DNA from: Acidobacteriota bacterium
GTDB taxonomy: Bacteria > Acidobacteriota > Terriglobia > Versatilivoradales > Versatilivoraceae
Reading direction: 5' to 3'
DNA: 49,318 nucleotides
NCBI GenBank assembly: GCA_022821775.1
Contig: JAJECY010000233.1
Span: forward strand, 1-49,318
The notes below the pieces were generated by a model. The model saw only the letters and a program-made list of their open reading frames with translations, was not told the DNA's origin and searched no databases. A program made the translations under genes and the position numbers. This document shows positions 1-7,664 of this stretch, in pieces (position 1 is the first letter of the stretch; every line of letters starts with the position of its first letter).

Positions 1-398
1 CCGCCGAATCCCGGGTTGGTGGACTCCTTTCCGTCGGTGGCGAACCTGGATGTCCGGACCTGTTCTTCGCCCCCAAAATTCAGCGTTTGTCGGATGACGA
101 GCATCCCCTCCTTGTGATCGATGGTCAAGGGGCCCCTCATGCCTCCCCGGCCCATGCGACCCATGCCGCGCCCGCCGGGTCCGCCGCCCCGCTGGCGGCC
201 GCCCTCACGGGATCTGCCGGCGCCTCTTCCGCCACCGAAACGGCCGGAGCCGGGTCCGCGTCCTCCCCTACCCATTTCACTCCTCTCGGGATCCAGCGTC
301 CAGGTGCCGGAGAAGTTGGGTTTCTCACCCGCCAGCAGCACCAGGGACAACCCCGTAAACAGCATCAACGAAACCGCCATCGCTCTACTGGTTCCCAT
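1..398 (-). CDS. Secreted Gly/Arg-rich protein with NFSGTW motif (partial, 3' end outside window)
   Basis: The open frame runs from an ATG at 398 off the left edge, giving 132 codons without a stop. A strong Shine-Dalgarno (GGGGAGGA) lies just upstream. Residues 1-24 form a signal peptide (Met-rich hydrophobic core ending LLAGEKP). Then comes KPNFSGTWTLDPERS, a motif common at the mature N-terminus of secreted acidobacterial proteins. Residues about 43-90 are a low-complexity Gly/Arg tract with many GRG and GGR steps. A beta-rich segment follows (LTIDHKEGMLVIRQTLNFGG). The gene lies 163 nt downstream of the Spy-like gene on the same strand, and both carry a Gly/Arg tract after a signal peptide. 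Export is well supported, but the function is unknown. The C-terminus is missing, so a family cannot be fixed; a lipocalin-like fold is only a guess. Confidence 0.75.
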   Translation of the reverse strand, partial: MGTSRAMAVSLMLFTGLSLVLLAGEKPNFSGTWTLDPERSEMGRGGRGPGSGRFGGGRGAGRSREGGRQRGGGPGGRGMGRMGRGGMRGPLTIDHKEGMLVIRQTLNFGGEEQVRTSRFATDGKESTNPGFG

Positions 399-561
399 CT
401 CGTCCTCCCCTTTTTCGATTTCACTTCCGGTCAACCGACCATCATTCGCGGTCGATCGTCTCCAGTCCGAGCCCGCACCAAAAAGATTGAGCCCGACCTT
501 GCAGCCGGGCCCAACCCATCGCTTTCAGTATGACAAACCTGACCGAGGTGATGTCGCGGAA

Positions 562-1107
562 TCAGTCTCCGGCGGGGGGGCCGCCGCGACGCTGGTGTCT
601 CCGTTGCCTGCGCTCTTCCCAGCGGGCCTTCCGCTTTTCCTGAAACGAAGTCCACTTCTGCTGCTGCTCCGGTGTCAGGACATTCTTGACATCCACCCGA
701 GTCTTGGCGCCGATGGCCACCAACTGCCCCTGGAGCTTCCCATGCTCGGTGGCCAGGGTCTCGATCTTGGCCGTCTCTCCGGCCTTGACGGCTTCGCCCA
801 GCGCCTTGCGCTTGGACCGCAACTGCTTGCGGAGAGGTTGGGATTGATCCCGGGCAGCCGTTCGAATCTTCTTGATGTCGGCCTTTTGGGCTTCAGTCAA
901 CTCCAGAAACTCGGCCATCATCGCGCCCCGCATCCCGATCCTGCCCTTGCCACCGGGGCCCCTCCCGCGACCGCCTCCACCTCCGAAGCCCGCGAATTGG
1001 CCAAAGGCGGATTCCGCCAGGAGAATCGAGGCCAGTGCGAAGACCGAGACCACCATGCCTCTCGCCAGAATCCTTCCCGTTTTTGCTTGGTTTGAAACTT
1101 GAAACAT
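562..1107 (-). CDS. Spy/CpxP-family periplasmic protein (LTxxQ motif)
   Basis: This 181-aa protein has a signal peptide (hydrophobic VVSVFALASILLAESAFG, cleavage likely before QFAG), a short Gly/Arg-rich stretch (GGGGGRGRGPGG), and a helical body. The body holds two LTxxQ-type motifs, LTEAQ and LTPEQQ, the signature of the Spy/CpxP/CnrR/ZraP group of periplasmic chaperones and metal or stress sensors. The C-terminus is Arg-rich. I chose the ATG at 1107 because AGGAGGACA sits at correct spacing and the signal peptide then begins at once; the upstream extension of 31 codons has neither feature. It is divergent from a CpxR-like regulator and CpxA-like kinase, as cpxP is from cpxRA in Escherichia coli. 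A role as periplasmic feedback inhibitor or chaperone is inferred from that context. Confidence 0.85.
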   Translation of the reverse strand: MFQVSNQAKTGRILARGMVVSVFALASILLAESAFGQFAGFGGGGGRGRGPGGKGRIGMRGAMMAEFLELTEAQKADIKKIRTAARDQSQPLRKQLRSKRKALGEAVKAGETAKIETLATEHGKLQGQLVAIGAKTRVDVKNVLTPEQQQKWTSFQEKRKARWEERRQRRHQRRGGPPAGD

Positions 1108-1211
1108 TTGAGTGTCCTCCTTTTTTTTGGTTTTCAAGAGCCTCACAGCAACCTCGCTCCTCGCCTGACTCTTACCCATATATACGTCGCTCCCGGCCAA
1201 GGGGGTGTAAA

Positions 1212-1258
1212 GAATGCGTCAGCGTTCTGTAGAGTTTTGTCAATCGGTTTTCTTGACA
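1212..1258. promoter_or_regulatory. Candidate operators in the divergent spy-like / cpxR-like promoter region
   Basis: The 233-bp gap between the divergent starts holds two inverted repeats. One is GAATGC-N4-GCGTTC at 1212-1227 (one mismatch between arms). The other is a perfect 6-bp pair, TGTCAA at 1238-1243 and TTGACA at 1253-1258, separated by 9 nt. Either could bind the response regulator encoded next door. Neither matches the Escherichia coli CpxR box (GTAAA-N5-GTAAA). The TTGACA could instead be a -35 element for the regulator, but no good -10 is found at 16-18 nt. Confidence 0.3.
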
Positions 1259-1340
1259 GTTGAGGTCCACCGATCCAAAACAGTACCCTTAATTGTCCAG
1301 GGACACCCCGGACGGCGCCGTCCACCCCATCGAGGTCGCC

Positions 1341-2045
1341 ATGGATCGTTTGCTGGTCGTCGATGACGACACCGAGCTGTGTTCGCTGGTCACCAGATAC
1401 CTGGAAGCCGAGGGCTTTCAGGTGGATTCCGCAAACCACGGGCGGGAGGGCATCGAGCGAGCCCTCTCGGGCGATTACTCCCTGGTGGTTCTGGACGTGA
1501 TGCTGCCCGGAGTCAACGGATTCGACGTCTTGCGCCGCATCCGAGCTGAATCGCGCATCCCGGTAATCATGCTGTCCGCCAGAGCCGAAGACGTGGAGAG
1601 AATCGTGGGACTCGAGATCGGCGCCGACGACTACCTGGGCAAGCCCTTCAATCCACACGAACTGGTTGCGCGCATCCGGGCCGTTTCCCGCCGCTCCAAA
1701 CCCGGCAGAGAGCTCGAGCCTGAGAATGTTCGTCAGCCGCTCATGAAGGTGGGAGACATCGAGCTGGACAAGAATGCCTGGAAGGTGATGCGGGACGGCC
1801 AACCGGTGGTGCTGACCACGCTGGAGTTCAACCTCCTGGAGATGCTGCTCAGGTCGGCCGGACAGGTGTTGCCCCGCGAGGAGCTGGTTCAAACCCTGCT
1901 GGAACGCGAGTTCGACCCCTTCGATCGCAGCATCGACATGCATGTCAGCAACCTGCGCAAGAAGCTGGGTCGCCACGTCAATGGGGTCGAACGAATCAAG
2001 TCGGTCCGCGGAGTCGGCTACGTCTATCCCAACCCGGACACATAG
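1341..2045 (+). CDS. CpxR-like OmpR-family response regulator
   Basis: This 234-aa protein has a receiver domain (residues about 3-115) and an OmpR-type winged-helix DNA-binding domain (about 135-230). Acidic-pocket residues D8/D9, phospho-acceptor D52 (in VVLDVMLPG), S79 and K101 (GKPF) are all present. Several stretches closely resemble CpxR: LLVVDDDTELCSLV, the IVGLEIGADDYLGKPFN region, FDPFDRSIDMHVSNLRKKL and the C-terminal VRGVGYVY. I chose the ATG at 1341, with GAGGT upstream, because the receiver begins immediately; an in-frame TTG at 1293 would add 16 unlikely residues. The kinase gene follows on the same strand after 186 nt, and the likely target, the Spy-like gene, is divergent. Confidence 0.93.
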   Translation: MDRLLVVDDDTELCSLVTRYLEAEGFQVDSANHGREGIERALSGDYSLVVLDVMLPGVNGFDVLRRIRAESRIPVIMLSARAEDVERIVGLEIGADDYLGKPFNPHELVARIRAVSRRSKPGRELEPENVRQPLMKVGDIELDKNAWKVMRDGQPVVLTTLEFNLLEMLLRSAGQVLPREELVQTLLEREFDPFDRSIDMHVSNLRKKLGRHVNGVERIKSVRGVGYVYPNPDT

Positions 2046-2068
2046 AGGTGGTTGCCAGCTCCGGCTCG

Positions 2069-2148
2069 AAAAGAGATATCCACAAGGGGAGACGAAGAAC
2101 CACGAATGAACACCATTGATTCGTGTCTATTCGTGTTCATTCGTGGTT
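2069..2148 (+). repeat. CACGAA-family intergenic repeat with perfect 16-bp inverted repeat
   Basis: The left part (AAGAGATATCCACAAGGGG and what follows) matches the core of repeats at 27503-27567, 42433-42501 and 49213-49281. The right part holds a perfect inverted repeat: AACCACGAATGAACAC at 2098-2113 and its reverse complement at 2133-2148, with a 19-nt loop. TTCGTG recurs at 10-bp intervals in the right half. It lies between the regulator and kinase genes and could form a strong hairpin in their shared transcript. Confidence 0.7.
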
Positions 2149-2231
2149 CAACATCATTCCAGCCATCGGTCGTCTTTCCTTGAATGCCCCCGAGGCAGGG
2201 CGGCAACCCGGCCAAGCCGGTTACCGAAATC

Positions 2232-3683
2232 ATGCGCAGTCTCGTATTGAAAATCTTCATCTGGTTCTGGGCAGCCATGGCCCTGGTCGGCATGGCCCTC
2301 TATTTTTCGACTCGAGCCACCATGTCGGAGCAGGCCGAGCTTCGAGAGCGCCAATGGATCGAGATGACCATGCCCCTGGTCGCGCAATCGGCGGCCGACA
2401 TTTTCGAAAGGGTCGGCCCCCCGGGCCTGAGGCGATATATCAATCGACTCAATCGCCGGCGCCGCTTCAATGTCTCCTTCCTCAACGCAGAAGGGGAGCT
2501 TCTGGCGGGGCCCGTTCCATCAGCTCGGGTCAGGAACCTGGCGACCAAGGCCGCACAAAGTAACGATCGCCTGGTGGAGATCGTAGAGGGAGAACGCCTG
2601 GTGGCTCAGAGCGTGGCCTCACCGGCGGGCAGTCGATTCGTCCTGGCAGGCAACATCCGTGCCCGGTTCCCGGGAAACCCACCCGGACGCCCCCGGCGGC
2701 CGCCACCCATCCTGAGAGCCCTGGGCATTCTGGACGCCGACATCCAGACCCAGGTGCTACGCATCCTGGCCGTATTTCTGACGGCCGGACTGGTGTGCTA
2801 TGGCCTGGCCTGTTACCTGACCGCTCCCCTGAAGAAGCTTCGGGCCGCCACACGGAAACTGGCGGACGGGGACCTGGCGGCCCGGGTCGGAAAATCTCCC
2901 GGCGGACGCCAAGACGAACTTACCGAACTCGGCCACGATTTCGACCAGATGGCCGAGCGCATCCAGACCATGGTGGACGCTCAGCGTCGCCTGCTGAGCG
3001 ACATCTCCCACGAGCTGCGCTCGCCCCTGGCTCGCCTCAATGTGGCCTTGGCGCTGATTCGCCAACGCATGAAGGGTCGGTCCGACGATGAACTGGACCG
3101 TATCGAGCTGGAAGCGGGCCGCCTCAACGAGCTTATCGGCCACCTGCTGACTCTCAGTCGAATCGAAAGCGGCACGATGGCTCCTGCCCGCAGCGACATC
3201 GCCTTGGACCAACTGCTGGCAGAGGTGGCGGCCGATGCCGAATACGAAGCCCGCGGCTCGGGAAAGGCCGTGCGCATTCTCTCCAGCCAGGCCTGCGTCG
3301 CCGTCGGAAGTCGAGAGTTGTTGAGAAGCGCGGTTGAGAACGTCGTCCGTAACGCCGTCTACTACACCCCGGACAAGACCGCGGTGGAGGTTGAACTGAA
3401 ACTGGCTGGAGAGAACCGGGACACGGCCCTGATTACGGTTCGCGACCGCGGGGATGGAGTGCGCGAGTCGGAGCTCGGCGAGATCTTTCGCCCCTTCTAC
3501 CGGGTGGCCGCGGCCCGCGAAAGACAGAGCGGCGGCACCGGACTGGGGCTGACCATCACCCGGAAGGCCGTGCAGTTGCACAACGGCTCGGTGGCCGCTT
3601 CCAACGCCTCCGGAGGAGGGCTGCGAATTGAAATACGCCTGCCCGTCCGTCCTGGAGCCACAGATCCCCCCGAACCGCTGTGA
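2232..3683 (+). CDS. CpxA-like membrane sensor histidine kinase
   Basis: This 483-aa inner-membrane kinase has TM1 at about 3-25, a periplasmic domain of about 150 residues with a Pro/Arg-rich end (PGNPPGRPRRPPP), TM2 at about 175-196, then HAMP, HisKA and HATPase domains. Visible motifs are the H-box LLSDISHELRSPL with phospho-acceptor H260, N-box N374 (VVRNAVYY), G1 DRGDG at 405-409, F-box FRPFYR at 419-424 and G2 GGTGLGL at 434-440. The H-box, the F-box and the ARERQSGGTGLGL stretch are very close to CpxA. I chose the ATG at 2232 because TM1 follows directly; the frame stays open to an ATG at 2184. No strong ribosome site precedes either. It is paired with the regulator upstream. Confidence 0.92.
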   Translation: MRSLVLKIFIWFWAAMALVGMALYFSTRATMSEQAELRERQWIEMTMPLVAQSAADIFERVGPPGLRRYINRLNRRRRFNVSFLNAEGELLAGPVPSARVRNLATKAAQSNDRLVEIVEGERLVAQSVASPAGSRFVLAGNIRARFPGNPPGRPRRPPPILRALGILDADIQTQVLRILAVFLTAGLVCYGLACYLTAPLKKLRAATRKLADGDLAARVGKSPGGRQDELTELGHDFDQMAERIQTMVDAQRRLLSDISHELRSPLARLNVALALIRQRMKGRSDDELDRIELEAGRLNELIGHLLTLSRIESGTMAPARSDIALDQLLAEVAADAEYEARGSGKAVRILSSQACVAVGSRELLRSAVENVVRNAVYYTPDKTAVEVELKLAGENRDTALITVRDRGDGVRESELGEIFRPFYRVAAARERQSGGTGLGLTITRKAVQLHNGSVAASNASGGGLRIEIRLPVRPGATDPPEPL

Positions 3684-3767
3684 CCGCGGAGAATGTTTCA
3701 CTGAGCGGCCTCGCCGGCAGTTGCACCTTCTTGACAGTTCCGGTGCCGAAAGGATATCTGTAATTCG

Positions 3768-4544
3768 ATGGACATTCTTCTGACCCGGCGGGAAAAGGAC
3801 ATCGCAACGGTTATTCTCAACCGTCCGCAAAAGCTGAACGCACTCAGCCGTGAGTTGTGGCAGCGGGTGGGCAAGGCGATGCGGGAGCTCTCCTCGGATG
3901 AGACCCTGCGCTGCATTGTCCTGCGGGGAGCCGGCGAGAAGGCCTTCTCGCCGGGCGCCGATATATCGGAATTCTCGGCACACCGCTCCAATCGCCGGCA
4001 GGCGCGGGAATACGGAGCCCTGATCCAGAAGGCCATGCAATCCATCAGGGACTGTCAACACCCGGTCATCGCCATGATTCAGGGAGTTTGCGTGGGCGGG
4101 GGGCTGGAGCTGGCTTCCATGTGCGACCTCAGGATCTGCGGAGAATCCAGCCGATTCGGAGTGCCTGTCAATCGAATCGCCATCACCATGGCCTATCCAG
4201 AAATACGGGCCCTGATCGACCTGGTGGGTCGGGCGACCGCGCTGGAGATTCTCCTGGAGGGCCGGGTCTTCGGAGCCCTTGAAGCCAAGATCAAGGGTCT
4301 GGTCACCCGCGTCGTTCCCGACGGCGAGGTCGAAGAGGAAGCCTACGCCAGCGCCCGCCGCATCGCGGACGGGGCCCCCCTGGCCAACCGCCTGCACAAG
4401 AGATTCGCCTACCGCCTCCTGGATCCCAAGCCGCTGACCGAGGCTGAAGTGGACCAGGGATTCGAGATTGTCGGCACCGAGGACCACCGGGAGGGATACC
4501 GGGCCTTCCTCACCAAGACCAAGCCACGATTCAAGGCCCGTTGA
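3768..4544 (+). CDS. Enoyl-CoA hydratase/isomerase (crotonase) family protein
   Basis: This 258-aa crotonase-fold protein has the normal family length. CoA-binding and oxyanion-hole segments are visible: AFSPGADISEF at 59-69 and GVCVGGGLELAS at 106-117. Of the two catalytic glutamates of classical hydratases (E144 and E164 in mammalian enzyme numbering), the first is kept as E114. The second position, FGxPE in hydratases, reads FGVPV here, so it is Val134. A plain enoyl-CoA hydratase role is therefore doubtful; isomerase, lyase or CoA-hydrolase chemistry is equally possible. The next gene starts 2 nt after this stop, so the two are surely co-transcribed, and the substrate is probably a CoA ester handled by that CoA-transferase. 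Confidence 0.88.
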   Translation: MDILLTRREKDIATVILNRPQKLNALSRELWQRVGKAMRELSSDETLRCIVLRGAGEKAFSPGADISEFSAHRSNRRQAREYGALIQKAMQSIRDCQHPVIAMIQGVCVGGGLELASMCDLRICGESSRFGVPVNRIAITMAYPEIRALIDLVGRATALEILLEGRVFGALEAKIKGLVTRVVPDGEVEEEAYASARRIADGAPLANRLHKRFAYRLLDPKPLTEAEVDQGFEIVGTEDHREGYRAFLTKTKPRFKAR

Positions 4545-4546
4545 CC

Positions 4547-5791
4547 ATGAACCGGCAGCCAACCTCCAACCGCACCGGTCCTCTGCTCGGCATGAAAGTC
4601 CTGGAAGCCAGCCACGTCATGGCCGGTCCCACCTGTGGATTGATGCTGGCCGACCTGGGAGCGGACGTCGTCAAGGTGGAGCGCCTCCCCGGCGGCGACG
4701 ACACCCGGCGTGCCGTTCCACCCGAAATCCAGGGAGAGTCGGCCGCTTTCATGATGATGAACCGCAACAAGCGCGGCATTGGACTCAATCTGAAGTCCGA
4801 GAAAGGGCGGGAGGTCTTCCGCCGCCTGGCCGGAAACAGCGACGTCGTCATCGAAAATTTTCGCAAGGGCACGATGGAGGCGCTGGGCCTGGGTTATGAC
4901 CGGCTGAAATCGGACAATCCCGGACTCATCTACTGCTCCCTGTCGGGCTTCGGACAGACGGGGCCCTATGCCGACCGGGGGGGATTCGACCTGATTGCCC
5001 AGGGAATGAGCGGATTGATGAGCATTACCGGTGAAGGACCCGGCAGGGCTCCGGTAAAGGTGGGGGCGCCCATGACGGATATCACCGCGGGCATCCTGGC
5101 GGCCCTGGGGATCGTTGCGGCCTATGCTCACCGGCAGCGTACCGGAGAGGGACAACTGGTGGACACATCCCTGCTGGAGGCCGGAATCGTTCACACCTAC
5201 TGGCAATCGGCCATTTTTCTGGCGACGGGTGTCTCCCCCGCGGCAATGGGATCGGCCCATCCCCTGATGGCTCCCTACCAGTCGTTTGAAACACGGGATG
5301 GCTGGGTCAATATCGGCGCCGCCAACCAGGCCAACTGGGAGCGGCTGCTGGACGTTCTCGGAGCTTCCGAACTGGGACGCGATCCCCGATTCGCCGACAA
5401 TGCCGGACGAATGCATCACCTGGATGCGCTGGTCGAGCAGTTGACTCCCTATTTTCGATCTCGAACCACCTCTTCATGGCTGGAAAAATTCCAAGCCGCG
5501 GGGATCCCGGCCGGGCCGGTGCTCTCCATCGCAGCCATGCATGCCGACCCGCAGGTGAAAGCGCGCCGAATGGTGACCGAGGTCCCGCACAGCCGGTTGG
5601 GTCAGGTAAAGACCTTGGGGGCGCCGGTCAAGTTTTCGGCCACGTCGACCTCGTTGACCCGAGGAGCGCCGCTGCTGGGAGAGCACACCCGGGAAGTGCT
5701 GCGCGAAGTCGGTTACAGCGGCAGAGAAACCGAAATTCTCGAATCCGAAGGAGCCATTCTCAGCGACCGGACCCAACGTGAAAGCCGATAA
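4547..5791 (+). CDS. Class III CoA-transferase (CaiB/BaiF family)
   Basis: This 414-aa protein has the family N-terminus (VLEASHVMAGPTCGLMLADL, then ADVVKVERLPGGDDTRR), the NRNKRGIGLNLKSEKG and DVVIENFRKGTM blocks, and the glycine-rich LSGFGQTGPYADRGGFD segment. The catalytic aspartate that forms the acyl-anhydride is probably D178 in APMTDITAG. Family members move CoA between carboxylic acids such as formate/oxalate, carnitine derivatives or aromatic acids; the substrate cannot be read from sequence. I chose the ATG at 4547, 2 nt after the crotonase stop; a TTG at 4541 overlaps that stop. Its TAA overlaps the next ATG (TAATG), so the three genes form one operon. Confidence 0.93.
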   Translation: MNRQPTSNRTGPLLGMKVLEASHVMAGPTCGLMLADLGADVVKVERLPGGDDTRRAVPPEIQGESAAFMMMNRNKRGIGLNLKSEKGREVFRRLAGNSDVVIENFRKGTMEALGLGYDRLKSDNPGLIYCSLSGFGQTGPYADRGGFDLIAQGMSGLMSITGEGPGRAPVKVGAPMTDITAGILAALGIVAAYAHRQRTGEGQLVDTSLLEAGIVHTYWQSAIFLATGVSPAAMGSAHPLMAPYQSFETRDGWVNIGAANQANWERLLDVLGASELGRDPRFADNAGRMHHLDALVEQLTPYFRSRTTSSWLEKFQAAGIPAGPVLSIAAMHADPQVKARRMVTEVPHSRLGQVKTLGAPVKFSATSTSLTRGAPLLGEHTREVLREVGYSGRETEILESEGAILSDRTQRESR

Positions 5792-6648
5792 TGCCCATGA
5801 CCAAGCGAAAATTCGGCTGGACTGACGTCGAGGTTCCGATTATCGGGCAGGGGACCTGGATGATCGAAGGCAGCCAGGCCCAGGAACAGCGGGCGGTGGC
5901 GGCCCTGCGACTGGGGCTCGACCTGGGGCTGACTCACATCGATACCGCCGAGATGTACGGTAGCGGCCGGGCCGAGGAGCTGACGGCGGAAGCGATCGGG
6001 GCCAGAAGGAGCGAAGTCTTTCTGGTGAGCAAGGTGCTTCCCTACAATGCCTCCTACGACGGCACCTTGAGGGCCTGCGAGCGAAGCCTGAATCGGCTTC
6101 GAACGGATACTCTGGATCTGTACCTGCTCCACTGGAGCGGCCGTCACCCGATCCGGGAGACCATGAGGGCCATGGAAACCCTGGTCCAACGGGGCTGTGT
6201 CCGATTCATCGGAGTCAGCAACCTGGACCTGGAGGAATTGAAAGAGGCCCAGCGAGCGCTTCGCCATGAACGACTGGCCTGCAACCAGGTGCTCTACCAC
6301 CTGGGGGACTGGGGCATCGAGTACCGGCTTCTCCCCTACTGCGCCGAGCAACAGATCGCCGTGGTGGCTTACAGCCCCTTCGGCCATTCCGCCTTCCCCT
6401 CGCCGAACAGCAGAGGCGGGAGGGTGTTGGAGGCCGTTGCTCGAAAGAACGGCGCAACGGCCAGGCAGGTGGTTCTGCACTTCCTGACCCGCCATCCGGG
6501 CGTGTTCACCATTCCCAAGGCGAGCCGGGAAGAACATGTTCGGGAAAACAGCCGTTCCCTGGATTGGGAACTCTCCGCCGAGGACCTGAAAGCCATCGAC
6601 CAGGCCTTCCCCGCTCCCGACTACGAGGTGCCGCTCGGCATGCTCTGA
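5791..6648 (+). CDS. Aldo/keto reductase
   Basis: This 285-aa single-domain NAD(P)H-dependent oxidoreductase has a complete catalytic tetrad: D51 and Y56 (DTAEMYG), K81 (VSKVLP) and H114 (LLHWSG). The cofactor-binding end is recognisable in IPKASREEHVRENS. It resembles the bacterial 2,5-diketo-gluconate-reductase/YeaE-like group, but the substrate is unknown. Translation probably starts at the ATG at 5791 that overlaps the CoA-transferase stop; an ATG at 5797 is also possible. As the last gene of a crotonase/CoA-transferase/AKR operon, it may reduce an aldehyde or ketone made in the same pathway. Confidence 0.93.
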   Translation: MPMTKRKFGWTDVEVPIIGQGTWMIEGSQAQEQRAVAALRLGLDLGLTHIDTAEMYGSGRAEELTAEAIGARRSEVFLVSKVLPYNASYDGTLRACERSLNRLRTDTLDLYLLHWSGRHPIRETMRAMETLVQRGCVRFIGVSNLDLEELKEAQRALRHERLACNQVLYHLGDWGIEYRLLPYCAEQQIAVVAYSPFGHSAFPSPNSRGGRVLEAVARKNGATARQVVLHFLTRHPGVFTIPKASREEHVRENSRSLDWELSAEDLKAIDQAFPAPDYEVPLGML

Positions 6649-6674
6649 GCCGACCGGACGGCGGGCCGCATTCG

Positions 6675-7448
6675 TCAGCCGAGCACCCCCCTGAATGCAG
6701 ACAGCGATTCCGACAGCATCTTGCGCTTCAGGTTGACATCCACCCCCACGAAGAAGAGGCGGACCCCCAGCGCGCGATACTGCAATGCCTGTTGGGGGTG
6801 TCCTCCGCCCATCGCCAGGATCTTTCCGCTGCGTTGGCCGGCCTCCATCACCCGCTCGATTTTGGGAGCCAGGGCCCGCCTGGCTTCCGGACCGAATAGG
6901 CCCAGGCTGACCGACCAGTCCATTTCTCCCACGGTCAGCATGTCAATCCCTTCAACCTCGAGAATGTCATCCAGCGCCCGGTAGCCTTCATCGCTTTCGA
7001 TCATCACCATCAGGGAAGTCCTGAGGTCGGCCTCGCCAAGCGCACGCCTGGGATCGCTTCCAAGAGTGAAACCGGTGCCGGCCGAAGAACTCGACACGCC
7101 TCGCTCGCCCAAGGGCGGAAACTTGCCCAACTGCACCAGCCGGGCGGCCTGGGCGGCACTCCTGACATCGGGCAGGGTCAGAATTTCCATGCCGCCATCC
7201 AGAAGACGCTGCACCTGGGTCCGTGTCAGCTCGGGAATGCGGGCCATGGGTACCATTCCCAGATGAGCAATCGTCCGGCCCAGCCTGATCACCTCCGCCG
7301 TCGATTGCGGACCGTGCTCCAGGTCCAGAAAGACGACCGAGTAGCCCAACTGGGCCATCAGCTCCAGGTCGGTCATGGTGGTATCGCGGCAGATGACGCC
7401 GTAGAGAACTTCCTCTGTCTTCAACAACTCCTTCAAACGACTGCTCAT
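6675..7448 (-). CDS. HpcH/HpaI-family aldolase
   Basis: This 257-aa TIM-barrel protein of the class II pyruvate aldolase family cleaves or forms 4-hydroxy-2-oxo acids, giving pyruvate and an aldehyde, with a divalent metal. Visible key residues are H45 (LDLEHGPQ), R70 (MARIPE), E151 (MIESDEG) and D177. The loop around 174-182 reads GEMDWSVSLG where family members usually have GPxDLSxSLG, so the active-site rim differs. I chose the ATG at 7448, preceded by GGAAGGAAA; the open frame extends upstream but no homology does. It is divergent from the hydroxypyruvate-isomerase-like gene (216-bp shared upstream region) and convergent with the AKR gene (26 nt apart). Confidence 0.9.
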   Translation of the reverse strand: MSSRLKELLKTEEVLYGVICRDTTMTDLELMAQLGYSVVFLDLEHGPQSTAEVIRLGRTIAHLGMVPMARIPELTRTQVQRLLDGGMEILTLPDVRSAAQAARLVQLGKFPPLGERGVSSSSAGTGFTLGSDPRRALGEADLRTSLMVMIESDEGYRALDDILEVEGIDMLTVGEMDWSVSLGLFGPEARRALAPKIERVMEAGQRSGKILAMGGGHPQQALQYRALGVRLFFVGVDVNLKRKMLSESLSAFRGVLG

Positions 7449-7664
7449 CGATTTCCTTCCTTTCAGAAGCCCCTCATGTGGATTGACTCCGGCGGCGACT
7501 GGCGGAAGTGATCCTTGCATGCACGCCGGGGGCTGGCGTAAAGTCCATTCCACCGCGGTATCCGAGAACGCGTCCGACTGCCTGGATCGACCGGCTCCCA
7601 AGACCGGAGGCATCGTACGCCAGGAGCCGATCGACCCACAATCCGAGCACCGAAAGGAGCCAGC

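Noticed and set aside
1253-1290. Sigma-70 promoter with TTGACA at 1253 for the regulator gene
   Set aside because: The -35 match is perfect but no acceptable -10 lies 16-18 nt downstream, so I list it only as part of an inverted repeat.
2757-4562. 601-aa open frame on the minus strand across the kinase and crotonase genes
   Set aside because: It spans two clearly real plus-strand genes and shows no family features.
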